Origin: Granulosicoccus sp964390335
Lineage (GTDB): Bacteria > Pseudomonadota > Gammaproteobacteria > Granulosicoccales > Granulosicoccaceae
Assembly (NCBI GenBank): GCA_964390335.1
Contig: CAYMHU010000022.1
Span: forward strand, 1-64,000
Length of the DNA stretch: 64,000 nucleotides
Reading direction: 5' to 3'
Part shown: one piece after another, positions 34,167 to 43,929 of the stretch
Numbering within the stretch: position 1 is the first letter of the stretch
Layout: the number at the start of each line of letters is the position of its first letter
Program-made: the position numbers and the translations under genes
The notes under the pieces: generated by a model
Told to the model about the DNA's origin: nothing
Databases searched by the model: none
What the model saw: the letters and a program-made list of their open reading frames with translations, nothing else

Positions 34167-36998
34167 ATGAAAAGAATGCTAATCAACGCGACTCACGAAG
34201 AGGAGTTGCGCGTAGCCATCGTCGATGGCCAACATCTTATAGACCTTGATATCGAGAGTAAAAACCGAGAGCAAAAAAAGTCAAACATATACAAAGCAAA
34301 AATTACCCGAGTAGAACCTAGCCTGGAAGCCGCGTTCGTCGATTACGGCGCAGAGCGACACGGCTTTCTTCCGTTTAAAGAAATTGCGCGCGAGTATATT
34401 AAAGACAACGGTAAACGATCTGACGGCGCACGACCAAACGTACGCGACGGCATCAAAGAAGGACAAGAAATTGTTGTCCAAATTGAAAAAGAAGAACGCA
34501 GCAATAAAGGCGCGGCACTTACCACGTTCATAAGCCTTGCTGGCCGGTTCCTTGTTTTGATGCCCAACAACCCTCGTGCTGGCGGTGTGTCTCGCCGCAT
34601 AGAAGGTGATGACCGCAACGAACTCAAAGCCGCCATGGCTGAGGTCAATGTACCGGAAGGTATGGGCACCATTGTCAGAACTGCGGGAGTTGGTAGAAGC
34701 AGCGAAGAATTGCAATGGGATTTAGATTATCAAGCCGAAATCTGGCGAGCCATAACAGAAGCTTCAGCAAACAAATCGGCCCCGTTTCTGATTTATCAGG
34801 AAAGCAATATTATCGTTCGTGCACTGCGCGACTACTTCCGTAGCGATATCGGCGAAATCATTGCCGACGAACAAGCAACCTTCGATCAATCATCTGACTT
34901 CATCGGCATGTACATGCCGCAAAACAAGCGCAAGCTAAAGTTGCACACCGATGATGTGCCGCTGTTTAATCGCTACCAAATTGAATCGCAAATTGAATCT
35001 GCATTTCAACGTGAAGTTCGCCTACCCTCAGGCGGTGCGTTGGTCATTGATCACACTGAAGCATTGATTTCTATCGATATCAACTCGGCACGTTCTACCA
35101 AAGGGTCCGATATCGAAGAAACCGCAACCGAAACCAACCTTGAAGCGGCTGATGAAATTGCGCGCCAATTGCGCCTGCGCGATCTGGGCGGACTAGTGGT
35201 TATCGACTTCATCGATATGATGTCCAGTAAACACCAGCGTTCGGTCGAAAATCGCTTACGTGAGGCGTTGAAACAGGACCGTGCACGCGTACAAGTTGGC
35301 CGCATATCGCGTTTTGGTTTGCTGGAAATGTCGCGTCAGCGTTTACGTCCATCTCTGGGAGAGACCAGCGAAAACGTGTGCCCACGATGTCAGGGTCACG
35401 GCACGGTACGTGGCATTGAATCCACCGCACTCTCCATTCTTCGATTACTCGAAGAAGAATCCATGAAGGAGAATACCGGCCGCGTACTGGCTGAAGTACC
35501 GGTTGAAGTGGCAACGTATCTATTAAACGAAAAACGCACCAGCCTCGGCGAAATCGAATCACGTAATTCAGTCACACTGATGGTTGTAGCGAACCCAAAT
35601 CTACAAACACCCAATTACACCCTGGAACGCGTACGCGATTCAGAAGCTGAGCACAACGCGAATAAACTGAAAAGCTACGAGCTGCAAACGGATGGCGAGG
35701 ATGTGTATTCACCCACTGAAGCCCGCGATGCAAAACCAATAGAGCGTGCAGCCGTTAATCGGGTTGTTCCGGATATGCCAGCGCCGACTCGCGCCGATGC
35801 CGGCACATCTGCTACTGACAAACCCGGTATCAGCCGACGCCTTATCGGCTCTATAACCTCGCTATTTGGTGCAAGCCAGACTGACGCAAAAGCTGAAGTT
35901 GAAGAAGTTGCCAAGAAGCCAACGCGTTCGCGCGGCGGCAACAATCGCAACGGTCGATCAGGACAACGTAGCGGCAAGAACAACGAAGGCAATCGGCAGT
36001 CGAATCGTAATGGCGAGAAAAAACAGCGATCACAAGGTAAAAAGCGTGGCGCTAAAAAATCCGATGCCAAGTCGAATAACAATGCACAGTCGAAAAACAA
36101 AGACGAACTGACGCAAACCGAAAACGAGAATAACAAGTCTCGTTCGTCCCGAGGGGGTCGCAGTCGTGGACGTGGTGCTAATCAGGAACGCAAAAACGAC
36201 AATGCGGTTGCGGATTCAACTGAATCGGCAGCAAATGCTAATGCAGAGTCATCAGATAACAACAATTCCGAGAAGCCGAAACGCGGCCGGGGTCGACGCC
36301 CTTCTCGAGGTCGTGGCAACAAAAATCAAGATAACAATGCCAACACTGAAAACGGTGCAGCGACTGGCGCTGTTGCAGGCGCATCGGCAACTGATATCAG
36401 TAATACTGACAATCAGGAGCCCAATGGCAATGTTGCAGCAGCCAAGATAGCTGAACCAGCAGACGTTAACGGCAACAAAATCACTGACGCTGAACGCGCA
36501 GACGATACCGACCACGATCAATCTCGTCGTCGTCGTGGTCCGGGACGTCGTCGCCAACGCGCTAACAACAAAGCTGGAAAGCCCGAATCAGAAGGTGCGG
36601 ACGCAAACGTTGCTAGCGCTCAAACCAGTGAAGTAGTAAAGGTGCCAGCTGCTGCCGGTGTCACAGCTGCAACAGCTGCGAACTTTGCGGATAACAAATC
36701 ATCGGTGGCATCCATCTCAAACGCAAGCGCTACCGCAGAGTCAACAAAGTCTGAATCGGTTAAACCTGCACCAGAATTGTCTAACGGTGAGTCAAGCAGT
36801 GCTAGCGATACTGATTCTCCTCGAGTATCGCAACGCCAACCCAGTCAGCTAAAAAGCACAGTGAAGTCACTGGCCAATAAAGACGAAAAAAGTAACAGCA
36901 GTGGTGGATTATCTTTTGCGTCGCGCAAGGTGCCTGACGTAGGCAGTCCACAGCAAAAAACCACAAACGCTTCTGCTACCGAAACGGGTAAAGACTAA
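34167..36998 (+). CDS. rne: Ribonuclease E
   Basis: RNase E starts decay of most mRNAs and processes rRNA and tRNA precursors; its C-terminal half scaffolds the degradosome. The 943 residues begin MKRMLINATHEEELRVAIVDG as in E. coli. They show an S1 domain (IYKAKITRVEPSLEAAFVDYGAERHGFLP), the DNase I-like domain with catalytic Asp304 (ISIDINS) and Asp347 (VIDFIDM), and the zinc-link CPRCQGHG from residue 405. From about residue 520 the protein is disordered, rich in Asn, Arg, Ala and Glu with RGRG/RRRRGPGRRR clusters that bind RNA. Degradosome partner sites cannot be assigned. Confidence 0.98.
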   Translation: MKRMLINATHEEELRVAIVDGQHLIDLDIESKNREQKKSNIYKAKITRVEPSLEAAFVDYGAERHGFLPFKEIAREYIKDNGKRSDGARPNVRDGIKEGQEIVVQIEKEERSNKGAALTTFISLAGRFLVLMPNNPRAGGVSRRIEGDDRNELKAAMAEVNVPEGMGTIVRTAGVGRSSEELQWDLDYQAEIWRAITEASANKSAPFLIYQESNIIVRALRDYFRSDIGEIIADEQATFDQSSDFIGMYMPQNKRKLKLHTDDVPLFNRYQIESQIESAFQREVRLPSGGALVIDHTEALISIDINSARSTKGSDIEETATETNLEAADEIARQLRLRDLGGLVVIDFIDMMSSKHQRSVENRLREALKQDRARVQVGRISRFGLLEMSRQRLRPSLGETSENVCPRCQGHGTVRGIESTALSILRLLEEESMKENTGRVLAEVPVEVATYLLNEKRTSLGEIESRNSVTLMVVANPNLQTPNYTLERVRDSEAEHNANKLKSYELQTDGEDVYSPTEARDAKPIERAAVNRVVPDMPAPTRADAGTSATDKPGISRRLIGSITSLFGASQTDAKAEVEEVAKKPTRSRGGNNRNGRSGQRSGKNNEGNRQSNRNGEKKQRSQGKKRGAKKSDAKSNNNAQSKNKDELTQTENENNKSRSSRGGRSRGRGANQERKNDNAVADSTESAANANAESSDNNNSEKPKRGRGRRPSRGRGNKNQDNNANTENGAATGAVAGASATDISNTDNQEPNGNVAAAKIAEPADVNGNKITDAERADDTDHDQSRRRRGPGRRRQRANNKAGKPESEGADANVASAQTSEVVKVPAAAGVTAATAANFADNKSSVASISNASATAESTKSESVKPAPELSNGESSSASDTDSPRVSQRQPSQLKSTVKSLANKDEKSNSSGGLSFASRKVPDVGSPQQKTTNASATETGKD

Positions 36999-37006
36999 AC
37001 GTTGAT

Positions 37007-37027
37007 GAGGCGAGAAATCCCCGCCTC
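37007..37027. terminator. Probable terminator between rne and the dynamin-like gene
   Basis: GAGGCG (37007-37012) pairs with CGCCTC (37022-37027) around a 9-nt loop, followed by a T-rich but imperfect tract. It lies between the convergent genes and could serve both. Confidence 0.5.
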
Positions 37028-37042
37028 CACTCTGTTTATTAA

Positions 37043-38455
37043 TTAGCCAGAAGGATTGGTAAACTGATCGTTTAAGCGCTGCACGAAATCCGAAGATTCT
37101 TCCAGCACGTTATCGACGGTTATCTTACTCTTTTTGTTCCAACCAACTGGTGTTGAGCGAAACAGGCTTCTAAAGAACCGCGTATTCTTTTTAAATGCGC
37201 TGATATAGGCGCTGTCGTCAGTGTATTGCATTTTTCTGATCATATAAGTGGCAACTGCATGCCTAATGGCAAAATGCACCCCTAGCCCCACTATCACAAC
37301 ACCCGCCAACACACCTATCATCGCCATAGGGTTGCTTATCATTCCTAACACCAAAGCGAACAGGGGGCCTAGCGTTCCAGTTGCCAATGCCACACCCAAC
37401 ACACACACCAGTAATAGCGCCAGCACGATAAGATCGAATCTTAGAACGCGCTTTGCCCACAACTTTTTCAGACGCGTTATTGATGGTACAAACTGATCGC
37501 GTATGGCATAAGCTTCACTTTCCATTGAACCTATGATCCGGTAAGCCCGCTCCGATTCAATCTGATTAATGCGGGTATGTATTTCTGCCATGTCTGCATC
37601 GCGTTTCGTTTCAAATCGTTTTTGCGTTGCGTCATCCGCAAAGGCTTGAGCGGCTTCTTTATTATAAATAGTGTAAAACCGCCCTGCGGTTAAACCTTTT
37701 TGCGCTAACGCCCGTTGCCATGCACCGGTAATTTCTTCCGTATTGTCTTCTCGCGCAGCCGTATCAATTTGATTCAGAATGTATAGAAACTTGTTGCTGT
37801 CGGCGCGGTCAATGGTATTACCCACCAAATGGGTTAAGGTATCTTGCATGGCACCCGGTTCAGGGTGTCTTGCGTCAAAGAACACCAAAACCAAATCGGA
37901 GATATCGATGATGTGATTGGTCAATTGCAAGGTCGCCGTGCGTTGATCGTCGGCATCAAACCCGGGGGAATCGATTAGTATTTTACCGCGCAATATTTCG
38001 GCATCAGTGACTTTCAATTGCAGGTACGCATCAATACGGCGACCTTCACCACTGGACACCTGCTCTATTTCTTTACTAATGCGATAAAAAGGAAATCGCA
38101 TATCCGCATCCAATGCCAAACCAGGCAGCACTTGTCCGGCCTTTTCCTTACCATAGCAAATGACAGTAAATTTATCGTCCACTGCCTGGTTGCCCGTTTT
38201 CTGCAAAGTGCGTCCCAAATAGCTGTTAATAAACGACGATTTCCCTGCTGAGAACACGCCCAATACAGACACCAGCGGCCACCATGGAATTTGCATGGCA
38301 AAGGATTCATTTGTATTCAAAACACCGGTGCGATAGGCAACGGTATCCAGCTTTTCAAAGCCAGCTACCGCTTCGACCAACACAGGGTTCTCAGTTTTCA
38401 GATGCTGCTTTAAACTATTAAATTGCTTAACGACTGATTTATCGGCTTTAGCCAT
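37043..38455 (-). CDS. Dynamin-like GTPase with membrane segments
   Basis: The start MAKADKSVVKQFNSLKQHL gives 470 residues. The GTPase domain shows G1 GVFSAGKSSFINSYLG, G3 DSPGFDADDQR and a G4-like LNQID. Around residues 330-400 two hydrophobic stretches (LIVLALLLVCVLGVALATG; MIGVLAGVVIVGLGVHFA) would insert in the inner membrane, with helical parts on both sides as in bacterial dynamin-like proteins. It probably remodels or tethers membrane, but no substrate is known. It is convergent with rne. A frame extends 20 codons upstream without support. Confidence 0.8.
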   Translation of the reverse strand: MAKADKSVVKQFNSLKQHLKTENPVLVEAVAGFEKLDTVAYRTGVLNTNESFAMQIPWWPLVSVLGVFSAGKSSFINSYLGRTLQKTGNQAVDDKFTVICYGKEKAGQVLPGLALDADMRFPFYRISKEIEQVSSGEGRRIDAYLQLKVTDAEILRGKILIDSPGFDADDQRTATLQLTNHIIDISDLVLVFFDARHPEPGAMQDTLTHLVGNTIDRADSNKFLYILNQIDTAAREDNTEEITGAWQRALAQKGLTAGRFYTIYNKEAAQAFADDATQKRFETKRDADMAEIHTRINQIESERAYRIIGSMESEAYAIRDQFVPSITRLKKLWAKRVLRFDLIVLALLLVCVLGVALATGTLGPLFALVLGMISNPMAMIGVLAGVVIVGLGVHFAIRHAVATYMIRKMQYTDDSAYISAFKKNTRFFRSLFRSTPVGWNKKSKITVDNVLEESSDFVQRLNDQFTNPSG

Positions 38456-38598
38456 TTGGGCTGAGTTTCTCCAGGTAAGTATTGTTGTCAAGGACAGGTT
38501 ATAATTAACCCACACTCACAAGTTTAGCACTTGCCAAGACCTCAACTGCGTGACTCATAAGCAAGCTATTACGCACTAAGGTACAACCAGGTGACAAC

Positions 38599-39099
38599 AT
38601 GATTTGGCTAATACCTATAGTGGCTTTATTACTCATCGTATATTGCGCAAGGCAAACCTTATCCGCACATACTAACCGTTCCAATACGGTAATAAAATTG
38701 CCCATCAAGTCGGAAATCGACGCGCCAACCAATTCGCCCGACACATCGGCTAAATATCACCAGGCTCCACAGCGCCCACAGTCGCCATTACCAAAGAATG
38801 ATGTTAAACCGCACGAAGCCCCATCATTACTGTTCGCCAGTTCCGCTGCTGCAGAAGAAAATAGTGAAGACAAAAACCACGACCCGCACGAAGACGAATG
38901 GGATGAAGTGGCGGATATTGGTGATATCACCATGGACATCAGCGAAATGCTCAAAGAGTTGAACTTACGCGAAACTGACTCTCCTCGATTGGATATTGAT
39001 ACCGACGAATATTCGCAACTCAAATCCGGACAACCTGGAGATGTGCAACCTGAGAAAATAGTGAACGTGGCTGGCAAACTGAAAAAGATGCTGCACTAG
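38599..39099 (+). CDS. Single-pass membrane protein of unknown function
   Basis: This is a 166-residue protein with an N-terminal membrane anchor (MIWLIPIVALLLIVYCARQ) and no cleavable signal apparent. The rest is polar, Pro/Ser-rich then strongly acidic (DEWDEVADIGDITMDISEMLKELNL) with a basic end (AGKLKKMLH). Such acidic helices often bind a partner protein. It is followed after 4 bp by the rhomboid protease, so the two are probably co-translated; a link as substrate or partner is speculative. I do not recognise the family. Confidence 0.75.
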   Translation: MIWLIPIVALLLIVYCARQTLSAHTNRSNTVIKLPIKSEIDAPTNSPDTSAKYHQAPQRPQSPLPKNDVKPHEAPSLLFASSAAAEENSEDKNHDPHEDEWDEVADIGDITMDISEMLKELNLRETDSPRLDIDTDEYSQLKSGQPGDVQPEKIVNVAGKLKKMLH

Positions 39100-39103
39100 G
39101 ATC

Positions 39104-39736
39104 ATGCCAAAAACCATTCTTAACTCGTTCGTCGACTCTCGCAATGTACACACCATTAAACGAGACTTTGTCTCTATCGCTGCATTCATTGCAATAATCT
39201 GGATAGTTTTTTTCCTAGACCAATTTATGACCTTAGAACGCTATGGTCTGGTACCACGAGATTTACATGGTTTGTATGGCATTGTTGCCATGCCGTTTCT
39301 ACACGGTGATTTATCCCATATTATCGGCAATACGATTCCACTTGCAGTAACACTCCTTCTATTGGCTGGTTCCAGAGCCAACTCCGGTGCTATAGTTTTG
39401 TTAATCATAGTTCTGGGTGGAATTATATTGTGGTTATTTGGACGTGAGGCACGGCATATTGGCGCCAGTGGATTAGTGTTTGGCTTGATAGCGTTCCACA
39501 TTTTTTCCGGCATTTTTGAAAAACGATTCAGATCCATTCTTATCGCACTTATTGTTGGTGTTCTCTATGCAGGTACTTTATTCAACGGGGTCTTACCCTT
39601 CCAACAAGGTGTCTCTTGGGATGGGCATTTGTTTGGGGCTATTGCGGGTGGCTTAGTGGCTTTATTCAGCGCAAAACTGTTGGTAGCTGAAACACGTAAT
39701 GAACAGAACAGACATCGCCCGTTCACAAACAACTGA
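39104..39736 (+). CDS. Rhomboid-family intramembrane serine protease
   Basis: The 210-residue polytopic membrane protein has about six membrane segments. The catalytic dyad is visible: Ser122 in RHIGASGLVFGLIAFH (motif GASG) and His175 in SWDGHLFGAIAGGL. The helix 2 motif HGDLSHIIGNTIPL, with conserved His and Asn for the oxyanion site, is present. It would cut membrane-spanning substrates in the inner membrane. It overlaps a predicted operon with the small membrane protein before it and the aminotransferase 11 bp after. Confidence 0.9.
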   Translation: MPKTILNSFVDSRNVHTIKRDFVSIAAFIAIIWIVFFLDQFMTLERYGLVPRDLHGLYGIVAMPFLHGDLSHIIGNTIPLAVTLLLLAGSRANSGAIVLLIIVLGGIILWLFGREARHIGASGLVFGLIAFHIFSGIFEKRFRSILIALIVGVLYAGTLFNGVLPFQQGVSWDGHLFGAIAGGLVALFSAKLLVAETRNEQNRHRPFTNN

Positions 39737-39747
39737 ACAATAAGCAC

Positions 39748-40944
39748 ATGACAAGCTCGCAAAAATTTACCGGCAACTTCACTCAGCAAGAACCGATACC
39801 TGAAGACGCCATAGAGCGCGCTGTGGAGGTTATGCGTAGCGGCAGACTGCATCGCTACAATGTGGCATCCGATGCCGACATATCAGAATCCGCCCAATTA
39901 GAAATTGAATTTGCACAATATCAACAACAGCGGTTTTGTTTGGCAATGGCTTCTGGTGGCTACGCTATTCAAACCGCATTGCGTGCGCTTGGTTTAAAGC
40001 CTGGTCAGAGCGTAATGACAAACGCCTTTACCTTATCACCTGTTCCTGGTGCTATTGATGCAGTGGGTGGTAAACCAATACTAATAGAGACCACCGACGA
40101 TCTTGTACTCGATTTACAGCATCTGCAATCAGTTATCGAAAACACACAGTCTGAAGTATTGCTGTTATCCCATATGCGTGGCCACATCGTGGATATGCAT
40201 GCGCTTTGTAATTTATGTAAGGAGCACGATGTCACTATTATTGAAGATTGCGCGCATACCATGGGGGCAAGCTTTGATGGAGCAAAGAGCGGCACACATG
40301 GCGCATTGGCCTGTTTCAGCACGCAAACGTATAAACACATTAACTCTGGCGAAGGCGGCTTTATTACCAGTAACAATGAGGAACTGATGGCCAAGTGCAT
40401 TGTGTTGTCTGGTTCATACATGCTGTACCAGCGACACAAGGCTGCACCGGCTGCATCCGTCATCGATACTATAAAATTACAAACGCCAAATTGCAGTGGC
40501 CGGATGGATAACCTGCGCGCCGCCATCCTTCGCATTCAATTGCAACAGCTGGACACTAACTGCCAACGCTGGAACAAGCGATTTAAAACTATTACGGAAC
40601 GGCTGTCCAACAGTAACAGCATTACGTTACCCAAACCTCATCCCTTAGCGGTGGAAGTGTCCAGCTCTTTCCAGTTTTCCATTCCTGCGTTTACCGACGA
40701 ACAAAATGCAGCTTTTTTAAAACGCTGTTTTGATCGAGGCGTGGAATTGAAATGGTTTGGCGCGATAGACCCAGTAGGCTATACAAGCCGATACGAAAGT
40801 TGGCAGTATGTCGAATCTACCTCTTTAACACAAACCAACGAGGTGCTTCGCCGACTATACGATTGCCGAATTCCACTCACTTTTAGTGTTGAAGACTGCG
40901 CATTAATTGCAGATATCATCGTTGAGGAATCAAATCGGCATTAA
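39748..40944 (+). CDS. DegT/DnrJ/EryC1/StrS-family PLP aminotransferase
   Basis: Enzymes of this family transfer amino groups to keto sugars for cell-surface polysaccharides or antibiotics. The 398 residues include CLAMASGGYAIQTALRALGLKPG, the PLP-contact Asp in TIIEDCAHTMGASFDGAKSGTHG, and the Schiff-base region STQTYKHINSGEGGFI with Lys in TYKH. No sugar-nucleotide genes are next to it, so the sugar substrate and pathway are unknown; PLP enzymes of non-sugar type are possible. It is downstream of the rhomboid gene on the same strand. Confidence 0.85.
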   Translation: MTSSQKFTGNFTQQEPIPEDAIERAVEVMRSGRLHRYNVASDADISESAQLEIEFAQYQQQRFCLAMASGGYAIQTALRALGLKPGQSVMTNAFTLSPVPGAIDAVGGKPILIETTDDLVLDLQHLQSVIENTQSEVLLLSHMRGHIVDMHALCNLCKEHDVTIIEDCAHTMGASFDGAKSGTHGALACFSTQTYKHINSGEGGFITSNNEELMAKCIVLSGSYMLYQRHKAAPAASVIDTIKLQTPNCSGRMDNLRAAILRIQLQQLDTNCQRWNKRFKTITERLSNSNSITLPKPHPLAVEVSSSFQFSIPAFTDEQNAAFLKRCFDRGVELKWFGAIDPVGYTSRYESWQYVESTSLTQTNEVLRRLYDCRIPLTFSVEDCALIADIIVEESNRH

Positions 40945-41019
40945 AACCGGAATACTGCTTTACATGGGCAACGCAGAAACGCTATATTTTCTATTCAATA
41001 TACGCACTGCAGCTAAATC

Positions 41020-41715
41020 ATGGAATCTGTAGATCTAACCCACATTCACACCGATACTGAAGAAGACACACCTGCCATTCCCAGCTCGGCAACGCAGCGG
41101 GCTTTCGACGAACTGCGCCAGCGCATTATCCATGGCGATATCGCACCCGGCGAAAAATTAAAAGTAGAATCTCTCAAGTCTTTGCTCGATGTTGGCGCAT
41201 CCCCAATACGAGAAGCGCTCAGTTTACTCACCTCAGATCAATTAGTTGAACGCTTGGACCAACGCGGATTCAGAGCCGCACCTGCGAATAAAAAACAGTT
41301 TCTCGAAATCCTGATGTTGCGGTGTCAACTCGATGATATTGCTCTGCGATCAAGTATTGCGGCGGGCGATGAAATCTGGGAAGAAAACCTGCTGCTATCA
41401 AACCACCGATTAGCAAAAGCAGACCGAAAAGATCTCGTGGGTTGGGAAAGCAGACATAAAACGTTTCATACAACCCTACTCAGCGCTTGCAGCTCTACCA
41501 TATTGCTTAAATTTTGCGACCAACTATATGATCTGAATATCCGGTATCGGTTCTTGGCTGGCCGCTCAAATCGTTATAGCCAACGTAACGTGGCACAAGA
41601 ACATAAAGACATTATGGAAGCTGCTATTGCTCGCGACGCCAATACGGCATCGCAGCTACTGGCCAAACACTATAATTTAACCGGTGACTTTCTGGCGAAT
41701 CAGTTTCAAGATTAG
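41020..41715 (+). CDS. GntR-family transcriptional regulator (FCD domain)
   Basis: The 231-residue protein carries an N-terminal winged helix (AFDELRQRIIHGDIAPGEKLKVESLKSLLDVGASPIREALSLLTSDQLVERLDQRGFRAAP) and a C-terminal all-helical FCD ligand-binding domain (residues about 95-225). FCD regulators respond to organic acids. It is convergent with the dioxygenase at the end of the catabolic operon and is the best candidate to control it. The effector is unknown. Confidence 0.88.
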   Translation: MESVDLTHIHTDTEEDTPAIPSSATQRAFDELRQRIIHGDIAPGEKLKVESLKSLLDVGASPIREALSLLTSDQLVERLDQRGFRAAPANKKQFLEILMLRCQLDDIALRSSIAAGDEIWEENLLLSNHRLAKADRKDLVGWESRHKTFHTTLLSACSSTILLKFCDQLYDLNIRYRFLAGRSNRYSQRNVAQEHKDIMEAAIARDANTASQLLAKHYNLTGDFLANQFQD

Positions 41716-41737
41716 CATTTTAGGGTTAGTCTGAGCA

Positions 41738-42607
41738 CTAGGCTTTGCCCAACACCAAATCAAAATCCACTAAAGAATAATCCTCTGTTACTTTGCCAGA
41801 CAAAGCCAAACCAGCTTTTGGAAAATTGGATGCAGGTTGCGGCTCATAATGCATAACCAGATCGTCTCTAACGCCAAACACGGTATCTTGATCTAGATAA
41901 GGATCGTCGTCTGGAAAAACTTCCGTAACCAAAGAGCGAAAACCCTCGGCTTTTACAATGTAGTGTAAATGCGATGGTCGCCACGGATGCCGCCCGGTAG
42001 CGTTTAGAAAATCACCCACAGGGCCATCGGTTGGCACGGTATAGCTAACAGGGCGTACGGTTGTAAAAGTGTATTTACCATCCGTACCGGTTGTGAACAG
42101 TGCATGGAAACTGTAGGTGTCTTGCTCTGGGTCTTGCGATGAATACAACCCATTAGGCGCTGTTTGCCAAATATCTAACGTGGCATTCTCTATCGGGTTA
42201 CCATCACTGTCCGATACTGTGCCTTGCACCAAAATGAGCTCACCTTCATAGTCGCCGCGCAAGTCACTGCCCATCGGCATTTTGGGCGGATTAGAGATAT
42301 GAAACGGACCTAACACACTTGAGTTAGTGGCATCTTCAGACGAATTAATCATGTCTACCAGAGAAGACAATCCCAGTACGTCAGAGAGCAATACAAATTC
42401 ATCTCGTTCGGGCGTTGTAATACTACCGGCACGTCGTAAGATATCCAGCCCGGTTTGCCATTCCGCATGAGTCAGTTTTGTCTCAACGGCGAAATCGTGT
42501 AAGTGGCGCGCCAGACTTTGCATAATCTCCTTGAGTCTTGGGTCTGTATCGTCGCCCATGTACCCTAGAAAAGTTTCGGTCAAGTTATCTGGTGTGACAT
42601 TTCTCAT
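41738..42607 (-). CDS. Intradiol ring-cleavage dioxygenase (hydroxyquinol/catechol 1,2-dioxygenase type)
   Basis: The Fe(III) enzyme opens a catechol- or hydroxyquinol-type ring between the hydroxyls. The 289 residues contain the N-terminal dimerisation helices (about 1-100: DPRLKEIMQSLARHLHDFAVETKLTHAEW) and the catalytic beta-sandwich with Tyr ligands in APNGLYSSQDP and RPVSYTVPTDGP and His ligands in HPWRPSHLHYIVKAEGF. The N-terminus and FGVRDDLVMHY resemble hydroxyquinol 1,2-dioxygenases more than catechol enzymes. It is last in the operon, 11 bp after dctM. No maleylacetate reductase is visible. Confidence 0.88.
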   Translation of the reverse strand: MRNVTPDNLTETFLGYMGDDTDPRLKEIMQSLARHLHDFAVETKLTHAEWQTGLDILRRAGSITTPERDEFVLLSDVLGLSSLVDMINSSEDATNSSVLGPFHISNPPKMPMGSDLRGDYEGELILVQGTVSDSDGNPIENATLDIWQTAPNGLYSSQDPEQDTYSFHALFTTGTDGKYTFTTVRPVSYTVPTDGPVGDFLNATGRHPWRPSHLHYIVKAEGFRSLVTEVFPDDDPYLDQDTVFGVRDDLVMHYEPQPASNFPKAGLALSGKVTEDYSLVDFDLVLGKA

Positions 42608-42618
42608 TTGTATGGTCT

Positions 42619-43929
42619 CTATCGATTCAGTATGGCCGTGCTGAGTTCAGGGAATCGAATAAGTATAATTAACACCAACAGCATAACCACTGCAAACGGC
42701 AATGCGCCCAAGAACACATCTTTTAGTTTAATTCGATCATCATTAATCGACGATTTAATAACGAAGCAGCTAATGCCTAGGGGCGGTGTTAACAAGCCAA
42801 TTTCCGCGCCAACTACAGTTACAATGCCGAACCAAACCAAGCTTAGCCCCATTGGCTCGATTAATGGCAAAAACAGTGGCACAACAATAAGAATTATGGA
42901 AGCGGTATCCAGTAACGTGCCCAAAAACAACATCAAACACACATAAATTACCATGATGCCAAAAAAGGTAAGCTGATTTTGCTCAATGATATTGCTTAAT
43001 TCATTCGGCAGCCCGGCCAGCCCAAGCATCCGACTGTAAATTGAAGCGGCTGTAATTAGAAATAAAATTGCCGCAGTAATATGACCGGTTTCAAGCAGTG
43101 CGTCCCAAAAGCCTTTTAAGGTGATTTTGCGTCGTACTATGGCAACGATCAAACCAACCAAAGCACCAGCCGCACCCGCCTCCACCGGCGTTAGCCAGCC
43201 AGTGTAAATGCCGCCAAGCACCACAACAATCAACCCAACAAGTGGCAGGGTTTTAACTAAGATCTCGCTCCAAGGCATCGGCTGAAATTCTTCGGCAGGC
43301 TTACCGCCCACAAAACCAGGAAAGAACTTACCCGCAAATGCAATCGCAACAATATAAGCAATGGCCAGCATGATGCCTGGTACGATACCGGCCAGAAACA
43401 TATCCCCAACCGATTGCTCGGCAACGAAGGAGTAGATAATAAGCATGGCCGATGGTGGAATGATCATGCCCAGAACGGAAGACCCGGCTACAACACCCAC
43501 GGCAAATCGAGGGTTGTATTCATACTTCAACATTTGCGGTACCGCAACGGTCGTAAACACCGATGCAGACGCGATAGATGATCCGGTAACAGCGGCAAAT
43601 ACTGCATTCGCTCCAACCGTTGCCATGCCAATACCGCCTTTTATCTTGCGAAAACCGGCGTTCATGACATCATAGATATCACTTCCCATCCCCGCTTTGG
43701 AAACGATTAATCCCATAAACGTGAACAGCGGTATCGTCGCAAACGTGTATTCCATGACGCTGTCGCTCAGTGCGACCTTTAACAGGTTCATTGCAAGATC
43801 AAAGTTATCTCGCATTAACCAGATAGACACAAAGGACACCACTCCCAACGCAATGGGGATGTACACGCCTAAATAAATCAGCAGTACAATGAAGACGACC
43901 GATATCAAACCTATTTCAATGGGGCCCAT
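42619..43929 (-). CDS. TRAP transporter large permease (DctM family)
   Basis: The 436-residue polytopic protein is the transport channel of a tripartite ATP-independent periplasmic system. The membrane segments and family motifs are clear: GVYIPIALGVVSF, LFTFMGLIVSKAGM, ASVFTTVAVPQMLKYEYNPRFAVGVVAGSSVLGMIIPPSAMLIIYSF, and VGAEIGLLTPPLGISCFVIKS. Its ATG overlaps the stop of the small permease (TAATG), so translation is coupled. Substrate class is inferred from neighbours only. Confidence 0.93.
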   Translation of the reverse strand: MGPIEIGLISVVFIVLLIYLGVYIPIALGVVSFVSIWLMRDNFDLAMNLLKVALSDSVMEYTFATIPLFTFMGLIVSKAGMGSDIYDVMNAGFRKIKGGIGMATVGANAVFAAVTGSSIASASVFTTVAVPQMLKYEYNPRFAVGVVAGSSVLGMIIPPSAMLIIYSFVAEQSVGDMFLAGIVPGIMLAIAYIVAIAFAGKFFPGFVGGKPAEEFQPMPWSEILVKTLPLVGLIVVVLGGIYTGWLTPVEAGAAGALVGLIVAIVRRKITLKGFWDALLETGHITAAILFLITAASIYSRMLGLAGLPNELSNIIEQNQLTFFGIMVIYVCLMLFLGTLLDTASIILIVVPLFLPLIEPMGLSLVWFGIVTVVGAEIGLLTPPLGISCFVIKSSINDDRIKLKDVFLGALPFAVVMLLVLIILIRFPELSTAILNR

